DNA of 14,004 nt from Planctomycetota bacterium (lineage in GTDB: Bacteria > Planctomycetota > Phycisphaerae > UBA1845 > CAIVHJ01), in assembly GCA_022573485.1 (NCBI GenBank), contig JACZTW010000063.1:1-14004 (forward strand). The letters are read 5' to 3'. Each line of letters begins with the position of its first letter. Position 1 is the stretch's first letter. The translations under genes and the position numbers were made by a program. Shown one piece after another: positions 1 to 6,828 of this stretch. The notes under the pieces were generated by a model that did no database searches, had not been told where the DNA came from, and saw nothing but the letters and a program-made list of their open reading frames with translations.

Positions 1-110
1 GCCCGGATGACTGGATCGGATACCCGCTGCGGAAGGACTATCGTTACCCAATGGAGTATCACGGCATCCCCGGCACGACGGAGTACGAGTTGACGTCACC
101 GAAACATTGA
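1..110 (+). CDS. nuoC: NADH-quinone oxidoreductase subunit C, 3' end only
   Basis: This is the C-terminal end of NuoC, the 30-kDa-type peripheral-arm subunit that packs against NuoD and helps connect the hydrophilic arm to the membrane arm. The reading frame starts at base 3, codes for P-DDWIGYPLRKDYRYPMEY and continues to a TGA at 108-110. The G-[YH]-P-L-R-K-D-[YF] stretch is the family signature near the C-terminus, and a short tail of about 20 residues after it is normal. The rest of the gene lies upstream of the window. It is the first visible member of the nuo cluster, followed after 111 bp by nuoD. Identity rests on a short stretch, but that motif plus the adjacent nuoD makes the call firm. 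Confidence 0.9.
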   Translation, partial: PDDWIGYPLRKDYRYPMEYHGIPGTTEYELTSPKH

Positions 111-113
111 TCA

Positions 114-206
114 CCCAAGGAGCCGCAGGCTTTAGCCTGCGCGAACGTCCCGAGTCAGCGGCGTTCGCACGCTCAGCGGATCCGTGCGAGCTAAAGCTCG
201 CGGCTC
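114..206. repeat. multi-hairpin palindromic element between nuoC and nuoD
   Basis: This element fills most of the nuoC-nuoD spacer. An outer 7-bp inverted repeat, GAGCCGC (120-126) and GCGGCTC (200-206), closes it. Inside are three hairpins: GCAGGC-TTTA-GCCTGC (125-140), GCGAACG pairing with CGTTCGC (141-147 with 162-168), and GCGAGC-TAAA-GCTCGC (186-201). The two end hairpins resemble each other in inverted orientation. A near-identical copy of the left arm (31 of 32 bases, 114-145) appears in inverted orientation at 13741-13772, so the sequence is a dispersed repeat and not a gene-specific site. As RNA it would fold strongly just before the nuoD start. No T-run follows it, so a classical terminator is unlikely. 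Confidence 0.75.
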
Positions 207-221
207 GGGAAGAAACAGGAC

Positions 222-1475
222 ATGGGCAGTATCTCCCTTTCTCCATCAAAAGAACGCGTCTTCGAGATGCAGCCGGATATCCTGATCGACACGGATCAGG
301 ATGAGCAGGGCGACCTCCCGACGGAGGAAATGCTGATCAACATGGGGCCTCAGCACCCAGCCACCCACGGCGTGCTTCGCGTCGTGCTGCGGGTTGACGG
401 CGAGCTGGTGCTGGAGACCGTACCGCACATTGGCTATCTGCACCGCTGTGCCGAGAAGATCGGCGAGAATCTGCAAACCTATCAGTTCGTTCCCAAGACC
501 GATCGCATGGACTATCTGGCGGGGATGAACAACAACCAGACCTTCGCAGTGGCCGTCGAAAAACTGACTGGCCTGGAAGTGCCTGAGCGGGCAATCTACA
601 TCCGCGTCATTGTCTCGGAACTGAACCGCATTGCCTCGCACTTGGTCTCGTTCGGCACATATGGACTGGACATCGGCGCGTTCACGCCGTTTTTGTACGC
701 GTTCCGCGAGCGGGAAATGATTCTGGATCTGCTCGAAGCTGTGTGCGGCGCCCGATTGACTTACAGCTACATCACGCCCGGCGGCGTGACACAGGATTTG
801 CCCGAGGGCTTCGTCGAACGCTGCCGCGAGTTCCTGGATTACTTCGAGCCGAAGATCGCCGAATACAACGACCTGCTGAGCTACAACTACATCTTTGTGA
901 AGCGGACGGCGGGCATCGGCGTGATCTCGGCGGAAGATGCGCTGGCATGGGGCCTGACGGGGCCTTGCCTGCGCGGCAGCGGCGTGAAGTGGGATCTGCG
1001 TAAGAGTACGCCGTACGAGAATTACGATCGCTTTGCATTCGTGGTGCCCATCGGCCTGCCTGCGTGCAGCGAGATGCCGGTTCCCACGGGTTTCCCGCCG
1101 ACGGTCGTGCCGAGAGAGGTTGTCGTCGGCGACTGCTGGAGCCGATACGCGGTACGCATTGTGGAGATGTATTGGTCGGCCCAGATCGTTCGGCAGGCGT
1201 TGGATCAATTGCCCGACGGCGAGCACATCGGCAAGGTTCCCAAGACGCTCAAGCTGCCGGCGGACGAAGTATACTTCGAGGCAGAGAACCCGCGAGGCCA
1301 GCTCGGTTTTCTGATCGTCGGCGATGGGTCTGCCATCCCGGCACGGGTTCGGACGCGCGGGCCCAGCTTCTGCAATCTGTCGATCCTCAACCACGTGTGC
1401 AAGAATTGCCTGCTGGCCGACGTCCCCGCCATCATCGGCAGCATCGATGTCGTGATGGGTGAAGTGGATCGGTGA
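222..1475 (+). CDS. nuoD: NADH-quinone oxidoreductase subunit D (49-kDa type)
   Basis: NuoD is the peripheral-arm subunit that forms, with NuoB and NuoH, the quinone-reduction site of complex I; it lies at the cytoplasmic face of the membrane. Visible signatures are GPQHPATHGVLR near residue 42 (including the quinone-pocket histidine loop), IGYLHR-x-EKI, TDRMDYLAGM with the quinone-site tyrosine, LRGSGVKWDLRK and the typical C-terminal end DVVMGEVDR. At 417 residues it is of normal length and is not fused to NuoC. The ATG at 222 has AGGA almost abutting it (217-220) and GGGA further upstream (207-210); an in-frame ATG at 267 would give 402 residues and cannot be excluded. Downstream, nuoE, nuoF and nuoG do not follow; a repeat-rich spacer leads directly to nuoH. 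Confidence 0.97.
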   Translation: MGSISLSPSKERVFEMQPDILIDTDQDEQGDLPTEEMLINMGPQHPATHGVLRVVLRVDGELVLETVPHIGYLHRCAEKIGENLQTYQFVPKTDRMDYLAGMNNNQTFAVAVEKLTGLEVPERAIYIRVIVSELNRIASHLVSFGTYGLDIGAFTPFLYAFREREMILDLLEAVCGARLTYSYITPGGVTQDLPEGFVERCREFLDYFEPKIAEYNDLLSYNYIFVKRTAGIGVISAEDALAWGLTGPCLRGSGVKWDLRKSTPYENYDRFAFVVPIGLPACSEMPVPTGFPPTVVPREVVVGDCWSRYAVRIVEMYWSAQIVRQALDQLPDGEHIGKVPKTLKLPADEVYFEAENPRGQLGFLIVGDGSAIPARVRTRGPSFCNLSILNHVCKNCLLADVPAIIGSIDVVMGEVDR

Positions 1476-1483
1476 AACGGGAG

Positions 1484-1531
1484 TGAGGACTGAGGACTGA
1501 GGACTGAGGACTGAGGACTGAGGACTGAGGA
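1484..1531 (+). repeat. tandem heptamer array, unit TGAGGAC
   Basis: Six perfect copies of TGAGGAC run from 1484 to 1525, followed by a partial TGAGGA. The array starts nine bases after the nuoD stop codon and lies in the spacer before nuoH. It contains no open frame of interest. It is one of several arrays in this window that share a 7-bp period but not a unit sequence. Confidence 0.93.
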
Positions 1532-1575
1532 ATTCGGATTGCGGAAGGAGAAACACTCCGCTCTCGGCTATTTAG

Positions 1576-1593
1576 CCCCGGGCATGCCCGGGG
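1576..1593. repeat. perfect 18-bp GC palindrome
   Basis: CCCCGGGCATGCCCGGGG reads identically on both strands. It sits in the nuoD-nuoH spacer between two heptamer arrays. It could form a hairpin only with a very tight loop, has no following T-run, and may be the core of another dispersed repeat. No function can be assigned. Confidence 0.8.
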
Positions 1594-1604
1594 ATCTGCG
1601 AACC

Positions 1605-1629
1605 ACTGAGAACTGAGTACTGAGAGGAG
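1605..1629 (+). repeat. degenerate heptamers running into the nuoH ribosome binding site
   Basis: Three 7-bp units, ACTGAGA, ACTGAGT and ACTGAGA (1605-1625), are variants of the array at 1484-1531. The end of the last unit plus the next bases make AGGAG (1625-1629), nine bases before the GTG at 1639. This well-placed Shine-Dalgarno sequence is the main reason for choosing that GTG as the nuoH start. Confidence 0.75.
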
Positions 1630-1638
1630 TTTGACTTA

Positions 1639-3189
1639 GTGAGTCAAGTTTGGGTGCCATGGCGAGAACGTCCGGAGCGCTTCGAGTTGCGCGGGCTGAA
1701 GCTGTTGGCCTGGGCGCCGATACTGGTGGTCTACGGTGCGTTTAAGCGCTTCCCGGCGGTCATGTTCTTTGGCGGCGGGGTGGCGTTGTGTCTGATCATT
1801 TGGATGCACGCCGAACTCTTCGACTTCATGGAAACGAAATTCCTGCAAGACGCGGCGGTCAACAATCCCGCAGAGTTATCGTTTTTCGGCGGCACGCTGT
1901 CGCTGGCAGAAACCCAAGCCGGCGTCCTGGCCCACATCGGTTCCTCGTGGGAATGGCTGGCGTATGCGCTTTATCCGGTCGGCCATGAGTTGGTGCGCGA
2001 TTTGCTGGCCATGACCGGCGTGTTTATTTTGATCTCGCTTATTCCCATGTTTACGGTTTGGTGGGAGCGAAAAGTCAGCGCCCATATCCAAAGTCGGATC
2101 GGGCCGATGCGCGTTGGTGGCTGGCACGGCTGGACGCAGACGCTCGCGGACGCCGTCAAACTGGTCGCGAAAGAGGATTTCATTCCCAAGGACGGTGATC
2201 GGCCGATGTTCCGATTGGCGCCTTATTTGACGTTCGTACCGACGATTGTGGCCTTTGCCGCGCTGCCGTTCGGCAGTTATTGGATCTTCCGCAACACCGA
2301 CGTGGGCCTGCTTTTCATATTGGCGATGCTGGGCATCGAGGTGGTCGGGGTGATTCTGGCCGGCTGGTCCTCCAATAATAAATGGAGCATGTTGGGCGCC
2401 ATGCGCGAAGCCTGCCAAATGGTGTCGTACGAAATCCCGATGGGCATGGCCTTGCTGTTGCCGGTGATGATTGCCGGCACTTTGAACCTCAACACGATGG
2501 GTCAGCAGCAGTCCGGCGGCTGGTTTACGTGGTTTTGCTTCACGAATCCGTTCATGTTTGCCGCGGCGCTGGCGTACTACATTGCCTCGCTGGCGAGTTG
2601 CAAGCGGGCGCCGTTCGATCTGGCGGAGTCCGAGAGCGAGTTGGTGGCGGGCTTCCATACGGAGTATTCCGGTTTCCGCTGGTCGATGTTCTTCTTTGCG
2701 GAATACTGTGCGATGTTCGTGGTCGGCGGCCTGGCGACGATCCTGTTCTTCGGTGCCTGGTACTCGCCGATTTCAGAGGCTTGGCTGTCGGCCCACTTGA
2801 GCGGTGTCTGGAAAGTTCAAGAGGGCATCGGTAAGACGTTCATCATGGGCATTCTGGGCAGCGGGCCGCTGTGGTTCATTTTGAAATGCGCGCTCTTCGT
2901 CTACATTCAGCTTTGGCTTCGCTGGACATTGCCGCGGATTCGGATCGATCAAGTCCTGTACGCCTGCGTACAAGTGTTGCTGCCCATGGTGATGATTCTA
3001 CTATTGGGCAATACTGCCTGGATCCTGCTGGTTCCGGAAGGCAGCATGTTGGCCGGCACCGTGAGCTATATTCTCGGTGGCGTGGGCGCGCTGATCGTGC
3101 TGTCGTTCGCTGCGGTGGCCATTCGTGGCTTCCTGGGAAGAAGGCAGCTCGTCGGCTACCTGGCCATTGATCCGCTGCCGGGATCTTAA
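1639..3189 (+). CDS. nuoH: NADH-quinone oxidoreductase subunit H, with long N-terminal extension
   Basis: NuoH is the membrane subunit that docks the peripheral arm and forms the quinone channel and the entrance to the proton-pumping chain. Core motifs are WWERKVSAHIQSRIGP (from residue 141), MREACQMVSYEIPMGMALL, RAPFDLAESESELVAGF and HTEYSGFRW (glutamate near residue 342), and LRWTLPRIRIDQ. The start is GTG, supported by AGGAG nine bases upstream. At 516 residues it is far longer than the roughly 325-residue E. coli protein. The ERK motif, close to residue 36 in E. coli, is at 143 here, giving about 107 extra residues with one or two hydrophobic stretches (about 20-35 and 38-60). The end is also long. 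The next gene would normally be nuoI, but the spacer leads to nuoJ. Confidence 0.96.
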   Translation: MSQVWVPWRERPERFELRGLKLLAWAPILVVYGAFKRFPAVMFFGGGVALCLIIWMHAELFDFMETKFLQDAAVNNPAELSFFGGTLSLAETQAGVLAHIGSSWEWLAYALYPVGHELVRDLLAMTGVFILISLIPMFTVWWERKVSAHIQSRIGPMRVGGWHGWTQTLADAVKLVAKEDFIPKDGDRPMFRLAPYLTFVPTIVAFAALPFGSYWIFRNTDVGLLFILAMLGIEVVGVILAGWSSNNKWSMLGAMREACQMVSYEIPMGMALLLPVMIAGTLNLNTMGQQQSGGWFTWFCFTNPFMFAAALAYYIASLASCKRAPFDLAESESELVAGFHTEYSGFRWSMFFFAEYCAMFVVGGLATILFFGAWYSPISEAWLSAHLSGVWKVQEGIGKTFIMGILGSGPLWFILKCALFVYIQLWLRWTLPRIRIDQVLYACVQVLLPMVMILLLGNTAWILLVPEGSMLAGTVSYILGGVGALIVLSFAAVAIRGFLGRRQLVGYLAIDPLPGS

Positions 3190-3195
3190 GAAATT

Positions 3196-3265
3196 ATGAG
3201 GTATGAGATATGAGATTTGAAATTTGAAATTTGAAATACGAAACATGAAACATGAATCATGAATG
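3196..3265 (+). repeat. heptamer-periodic array between nuoH and nuoJ
   Basis: Ten contiguous 7-bp units occupy the spacer where nuoI is normally found: ATGAGGT, ATGAGAT twice, TTGAAAT three times, ACGAAAC, ATGAAAC, ATGAATC and ATGAATG. The units drift but the general form NTGANNN and the exact 7-bp phase are kept throughout. The 109-bp spacer holds no nuoI remnant that I can detect. Confidence 0.88.
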
Positions 3266-3310
3266 GGCATTGAGTCGTTGGTGCGTTTATTCGCTTGATT
3301 GGGATTGTTG

Positions 3311-3934
3311 ATGAGTCGTTTGTTGCTTTCACGTCTTGTTGTGCTGATTTGTGTGGCTTGGTTGCCGGTGGCTGCGATGGCGCAGACGGTGCCGGTTTCG
3401 GAGTCGGCGGCGGGTGATGTGAGGATTACGGCGGAGCAGAATTGGCAGGAGGATGTGCTGTTCTATGTCTTCGCCGGCGCCACGGTGTTGTCGGCGCTGG
3501 GCGTGGTGCTGTCGGGCAGTGTCGTGCGGATGGCGATGTGCCTGTTTGCGACCTTCGGCGCGGTGGCGATGCTCTTCTTTCTGTTGCAGGCCTACTTCCT
3601 CGGGACGGCCCAGCTCATCGTTTACGTCGGCGGCATTCTGGTCCTTGTCGTCTTTGGCATCATGCTGACCTCGAGTTCACCGTGGCTGAAGTTTGAAGTA
3701 AAGCGCAGCGAAGTAGTTGCCGGCGGCGTGATTTGCGCGGGACTGTGCGCCGCTCTGTCGTTCGTGATCCTGCGGGCGGAGTGGCAGGGCCAGCCGAGCC
3801 TCGAGAGCAGTACCGTGGCCTGGCTTGGCAAGGCTCTTTTGACTAACTACCTGGTGCCTTTCGAGGTGGCCAGCGTGCTGCTGCTGGTGGTCATGATCGG
3901 CGCGGCCTATTTGGCAAAGCAAGAGAGAAGTTAG
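3311..3934 (+). CDS. nuoJ: NADH-quinone oxidoreductase subunit J, with apparent signal peptide
   Basis: NuoJ is a small membrane subunit of complex I; its third helix contains the pi-bulge thought to switch during coupling. The conserved stretch is present as LGTAQLIVYVGGILVLVVFGIML, and the final helix is FEVASVLLLVVMIGAAYLAK. The ATG at 3311 gives 207 residues; a TTG at 3299 would add four more and is less likely. Unusually, about 48 residues precede the normal first helix. They begin MSRLLLSRLVVLICVAWLPV and continue AAMAQT, which has the charged start, hydrophobic core and A-x-A cleavage site of a secretory signal peptide. Because the N-terminus of NuoJ normally lies outside the membrane, such a signal is topologically sensible. 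The hydrophobic C-terminus ends near a T-free purine-rich spacer before nuoK. Confidence 0.93.
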   Translation: MSRLLLSRLVVLICVAWLPVAAMAQTVPVSESAAGDVRITAEQNWQEDVLFYVFAGATVLSALGVVLSGSVVRMAMCLFATFGAVAMLFFLLQAYFLGTAQLIVYVGGILVLVVFGIMLTSSSPWLKFEVKRSEVVAGGVICAGLCAALSFVILRAEWQGQPSLESSTVAWLGKALLTNYLVPFEVASVLLLVVMIGAAYLAKQERS

Positions 3935-3971
3935 AAAGAGAAAAGAGAAAAAGCAGAAAGACAAAAACCGC

Positions 3972-4292
3972 ATGTTGTTTCTCGCGACAATTGGGTTGAC
4001 ACACTATCTCGTTCTCGGGGCGATGGTGTTTTGCATTGGCATTTGGGTGATGGCCAGCAAGCGCAATATGATCGGTGTTTTGATCGGTGTGGAATTGGTT
4101 CTCAATGCGAGCAATATCAATCTGGTGGCGTTTTCTCGGTATCAGACCGGCGGGTTTGATGGCCAGGTCTTTGCGCTGTTTGTGATTGTGCTGGCTGCGG
4201 CGGAGGCGGCGATTGCCATCGCCATTGTGATGAACTTCTATAAGAACTTCGCCAGCGTCGATGTCGACAAAGGCACGCAATTGAGCGGATAG
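3972..4292 (+). CDS. nuoK: NADH-quinone oxidoreductase subunit K
   Basis: NuoK is the three-helix, MrpC-like antiporter-related subunit of the complex I membrane arm. Its two key membrane glutamates are present: E41 in GVELVLNASNINLVAF (E36 in E. coli) and E78 in LAAAEAAIAIAI (E72 in E. coli). At 106 residues it is a normal length. The ATG at 3972 follows a 37-bp spacer that contains no T, is rich in A and G, and offers only weak Shine-Dalgarno-like purine runs. The gene sits 37 bp after nuoJ and 209 bp before nuoL, the latter spacer carrying a dispersed palindromic repeat. Confidence 0.97.
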   Translation: MLFLATIGLTHYLVLGAMVFCIGIWVMASKRNMIGVLIGVELVLNASNINLVAFSRYQTGGFDGQVFALFVIVLAAAEAAIAIAIVMNFYKNFASVDVDKGTQLSG

Positions 4293-4366
4293 TGATGCCC
4301 CTGTTGGTCTGTGATTTCAATGCTGCTCGTTTGATGGGTGGTGTGTGTCCCATTAACTTCGGGCGG

Positions 4367-4423
4367 CTGCTAGACGGCAAGCCAACGGCAGGCTCTTTCG
4401 ACGTGACTTCGTCGTTTAGCAGA
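4367..4423 (+). repeat. 58-bp palindrome-ended element, copy 1 (nuoK-nuoL spacer)
   Basis: The ends CTGCTAGACG and CGTTTAGCAG form an imperfect inverted repeat, and the inner right half contains GTGACTTCGTCG. Aligned without gaps over 56 bp to the reverse complement of copy 3 (10778-10835), 46 positions match. It also shares its ends with copy 2 (8505-8563). It lies in the 209-bp nuoK-nuoL gap (4293-4501), which otherwise contains only a small hairpin at 4466-4487 and no gene. Confidence 0.85.
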
Positions 4424-4465
4424 TGCTGCAGTTTTCAAGGTGCGCGCCGGACCAGCAAATGAGCT

Positions 4466-4487
4466 CGGCCGACGGGGACGCCGGCCG
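4466..4487. repeat. small GC hairpin upstream of nuoL
   Basis: CGGCCG at 4466-4471 can pair with CGGCCG at 4482-4487 around a 10-base loop. It ends 14 bases before the nuoL start codon, where a strong RNA hairpin could affect translation. No T-run follows. It may be chance in GC-rich DNA. Confidence 0.4.
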
Positions 4488-4501
4488 CTACGGATAGACT
4501 G

Positions 4502-6808
4502 ATGGATGTTGGAACGACATTGAGTCTTTGTTTGGTGGCGGGCGTGTTTGTCCCGTTGCTGATGTTCTTGATCCTGGCGTTTGGCGGTCCGCGCCTGGGC
4601 AAGCCCGGCGCGTCCGTGCCGGCGATACTGGGCATACTCAGCAGCTTGGGATTGTCGTCTTTTGTCTTGGTCAAGTGGCTGGGCATGAACGCGGCCGAGC
4701 GTCTGGCCGCCGGCGAGCAGGCCATCAGCTATCACTGGGCAGCGCTCGGCGATATTGACATTTACGCCGCCGTTAAGCTCGATTCCCTGTCCATCATCAT
4801 ATTCTTTATGGTGACGCTCGTTTCGAGTTGCATCTTCATTTTCTCGCGCGGCTACATGACCGGCCGTAGCGACGAAGTGGACGGCACCAGCAAGTACCAT
4901 CGGTTCTTCGCGTTTCTGTCGTTGTTCGCCTTCAGCATGTTGGGGCTGGTGATCAGTGCGAACCTCGTCTTCCTGTTCATCTTCTGGGAGTTGGTCGGCC
5001 TGTGCAGCTACTTCCTGATCGGCTTCTACTTCGATAAGAAATTCGCCTCTGATGCGGCAATGAAGGCCTTCATCGTCAACCGGGTGGGCGATTTCGGTTT
5101 CATGGTTGGGTTGGCTTGCATCGTTGTGTTTCTCAAGGATGTCTCCATCGACGGCGCGGCCGCTGTCTTCGCCAGCCAGTACGCCAGCCAGACAGGGATT
5201 TTCGACGCAACCCTTAACATCTTCGGCTGGCACATTCACGGCTACACTGTCGCGACGTTCATGGGTGTATGCCTGTTTTGCGGCTGCATCGGCAAGAGCG
5301 CTCAAGTGCCGCTGCAAGTCTGGCTTCCGGATGCAATGGCCGGCCCGACGCCGGTGAGCGCGCTGATCCACGCCGCGACGATGGTGGCCGCCGGCGTTTA
5401 TTTGGTGGCGCGGATATTCCCGCTGCTGACGCCCGACGCGCAGAGCATCATCGCGGTCATTGGCTGCGTCACTCTGACTATGGCCGCTCTGATCGCCATG
5501 GTACAGACCGACATCAAGAAGGTTTTGGCGTATTCCACACTGTCGCAGCTCGGCTACATGGTCTTCGGGCTCGGCGTCGGGGCGTGGGTGGCGGCGTTGT
5601 TCCACTTGATCACGCACGCGTTCTTCAAAGCCATGATGTTCCTCGGCTCAGGCCAAGTCATCGAAGGCTGCCACCACGAGCAGGACATCCGCAAGATGGG
5701 CGGGCTGTACAAGAAGATGCCCGTCACTTGCTGGACGTTTTTCGTCGGCGTGCTGGCGATTTCCGGCGTGGGCCTGCCCGCCATGAACACCGTGATGTTC
5801 GCGGGCGTCGGCGGGTACTACAGCAAGGACGAGATACTGGCGGTCGCGTACTATCGCGCCTACGGCGATGCGGGCGACTCCGCCGATCCGAGGCACGGTG
5901 ACGGCGGTCATGCCGATGAGGATTCCGCCCGACATGCGTCACTGGCTTCGTTTCAGCATGACGAACTTGCTCCCGAGGCCGGCCACGCCGAAGAAACGCA
6001 CGCGAGCACGGCGAATGCTCACTTGCTGGGCTCGGACCGCCTGCCCATGCTTCCGAAATGGCTCTTTTGGCTGCCGATCATCATCGCCTACGTCACGCCG
6101 TTCTACATGATGCGCGTGTGGTGGTTGACGTTCATGGGCAAGCCGCGTGACGAGCACATTTACGAACACGCTCACGAGTCGCCTTTGATGAAATGGCCTC
6201 TGGTCATTTTGGCCATTGGCACGTTGTGGAGCAGTTGGTTCTTGTTCCGGGGCTTGATTGCCGATGCCGCGCCGGCGGCTGCGGGCAGCGCCGCGCTGAT
6301 CGCCCCGCTGGATGGGCACGAGCCTCCGGTGCATGATTTTGCCAGCGGGCCGCTGACGAAGATTGTGTGGGCGTCCTTTATCGTGGGCTTCTTCCTGGCC
6401 TTTGTGATCTATCGTCGAGGGTTGAAGACGGCGGATCGGATCTGCCAGTTGCCGATCGTCGGCCAACTGCACTCGCTGCTATGGCACAAGTTCTATTTTG
6501 ACGAGTTTTACAACTTGTTCGTGGTGGGCGGGACACGGCTGATCGCACGCATCAGCAGCTTTCTCGATAAATGGATTCTCGATTTCTCGATCGTCGAGAA
6601 CCTGGCCCGCCTGACGAAGGCTTTGGCGATGTTCTCCGGCCGGGTTCTGGACGCGCGGGGCGTGGATCGCGTGGTGACGGAGATGGGTCGCACCGCCTTT
6701 GACTTCGGTGATTTGTTCCGTGTGGTGCAGACCGGGCGGATTCGCAATTATGTCATCTTCAGCGCCACTGCGGCGCTGTTGTTCGTGGTCACAATGATTC
6801 TGATCTAA
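4502..6808 (+). CDS. nuoL: NADH-quinone oxidoreductase subunit L, with His-rich insert
   Basis: NuoL is the distal antiporter-like proton-pumping subunit of complex I. The family features are present: E163 in FIFWELVGLCSYFL, K265 in GKSAQVPLQVWLPDAMAGPTPVSALIHAATM, and the SKDEIL motif (K442, D443). The C-terminal part matches the long lateral helix and last membrane helix, including YFDEFYN and VVQTGRIRNY. At 768 residues it is longer than the E. coli protein (613). Part of the excess is a hydrophilic segment at about 454-507, rich in His, Asp and Glu (seven histidines), between the SKDEIL helix and the next membrane helix; by family topology it should face the periplasm. The ATG at 4502 has no strong Shine-Dalgarno sequence. 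The gene ends 20 bp before nuoM, suggesting co-translation. Confidence 0.97.
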   Translation: MDVGTTLSLCLVAGVFVPLLMFLILAFGGPRLGKPGASVPAILGILSSLGLSSFVLVKWLGMNAAERLAAGEQAISYHWAALGDIDIYAAVKLDSLSIIIFFMVTLVSSCIFIFSRGYMTGRSDEVDGTSKYHRFFAFLSLFAFSMLGLVISANLVFLFIFWELVGLCSYFLIGFYFDKKFASDAAMKAFIVNRVGDFGFMVGLACIVVFLKDVSIDGAAAVFASQYASQTGIFDATLNIFGWHIHGYTVATFMGVCLFCGCIGKSAQVPLQVWLPDAMAGPTPVSALIHAATMVAAGVYLVARIFPLLTPDAQSIIAVIGCVTLTMAALIAMVQTDIKKVLAYSTLSQLGYMVFGLGVGAWVAALFHLITHAFFKAMMFLGSGQVIEGCHHEQDIRKMGGLYKKMPVTCWTFFVGVLAISGVGLPAMNTVMFAGVGGYYSKDEILAVAYYRAYGDAGDSADPRHGDGGHADEDSARHASLASFQHDELAPEAGHAEETHASTANAHLLGSDRLPMLPKWLFWLPIIIAYVTPFYMMRVWWLTFMGKPRDEHIYEHAHESPLMKWPLVILAIGTLWSSWFLFRGLIADAAPAAAGSAALIAPLDGHEPPVHDFASGPLTKIVWASFIVGFFLAFVIYRRGLKTADRICQLPIVGQLHSLLWHKFYFDEFYNLFVVGGTRLIARISSFLDKWILDFSIVENLARLTKALAMFSGRVLDARGVDRVVTEMGRTAFDFGDLFRVVQTGRIRNYVIFSATAALLFVVTMILI

Positions 6809-6828
6809 AGATTACAAGGTACCTGCTG

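Noticed and set aside
107..304. Small plus-strand frame across the nuoC-nuoD spacer
   Set aside because: It runs through the palindromic repeat and into nuoD in another frame; its product looks like translated repeat DNA.
1484..1531. Possible CRISPR array
   Set aside because: The repeats are seven bases long with no spacers; this is a simple tandem array.
246..1556. Long open frame on the minus strand opposite nuoD
   Set aside because: It mirrors the conserved nuoD gene, its product has no recognisable domain, and such antisense frames arise readily in GC-rich genes. Similar long minus-strand frames opposite nuoH, nuoL, nuoM and nuoN were rejected for the same reason.
3190..3310. Decayed nuoI remnant between nuoH and nuoJ
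   Set aside because: The spacer is short and nearly all 7-bp repeat; no cysteine-rich ferredoxin motif is seen in any frame.
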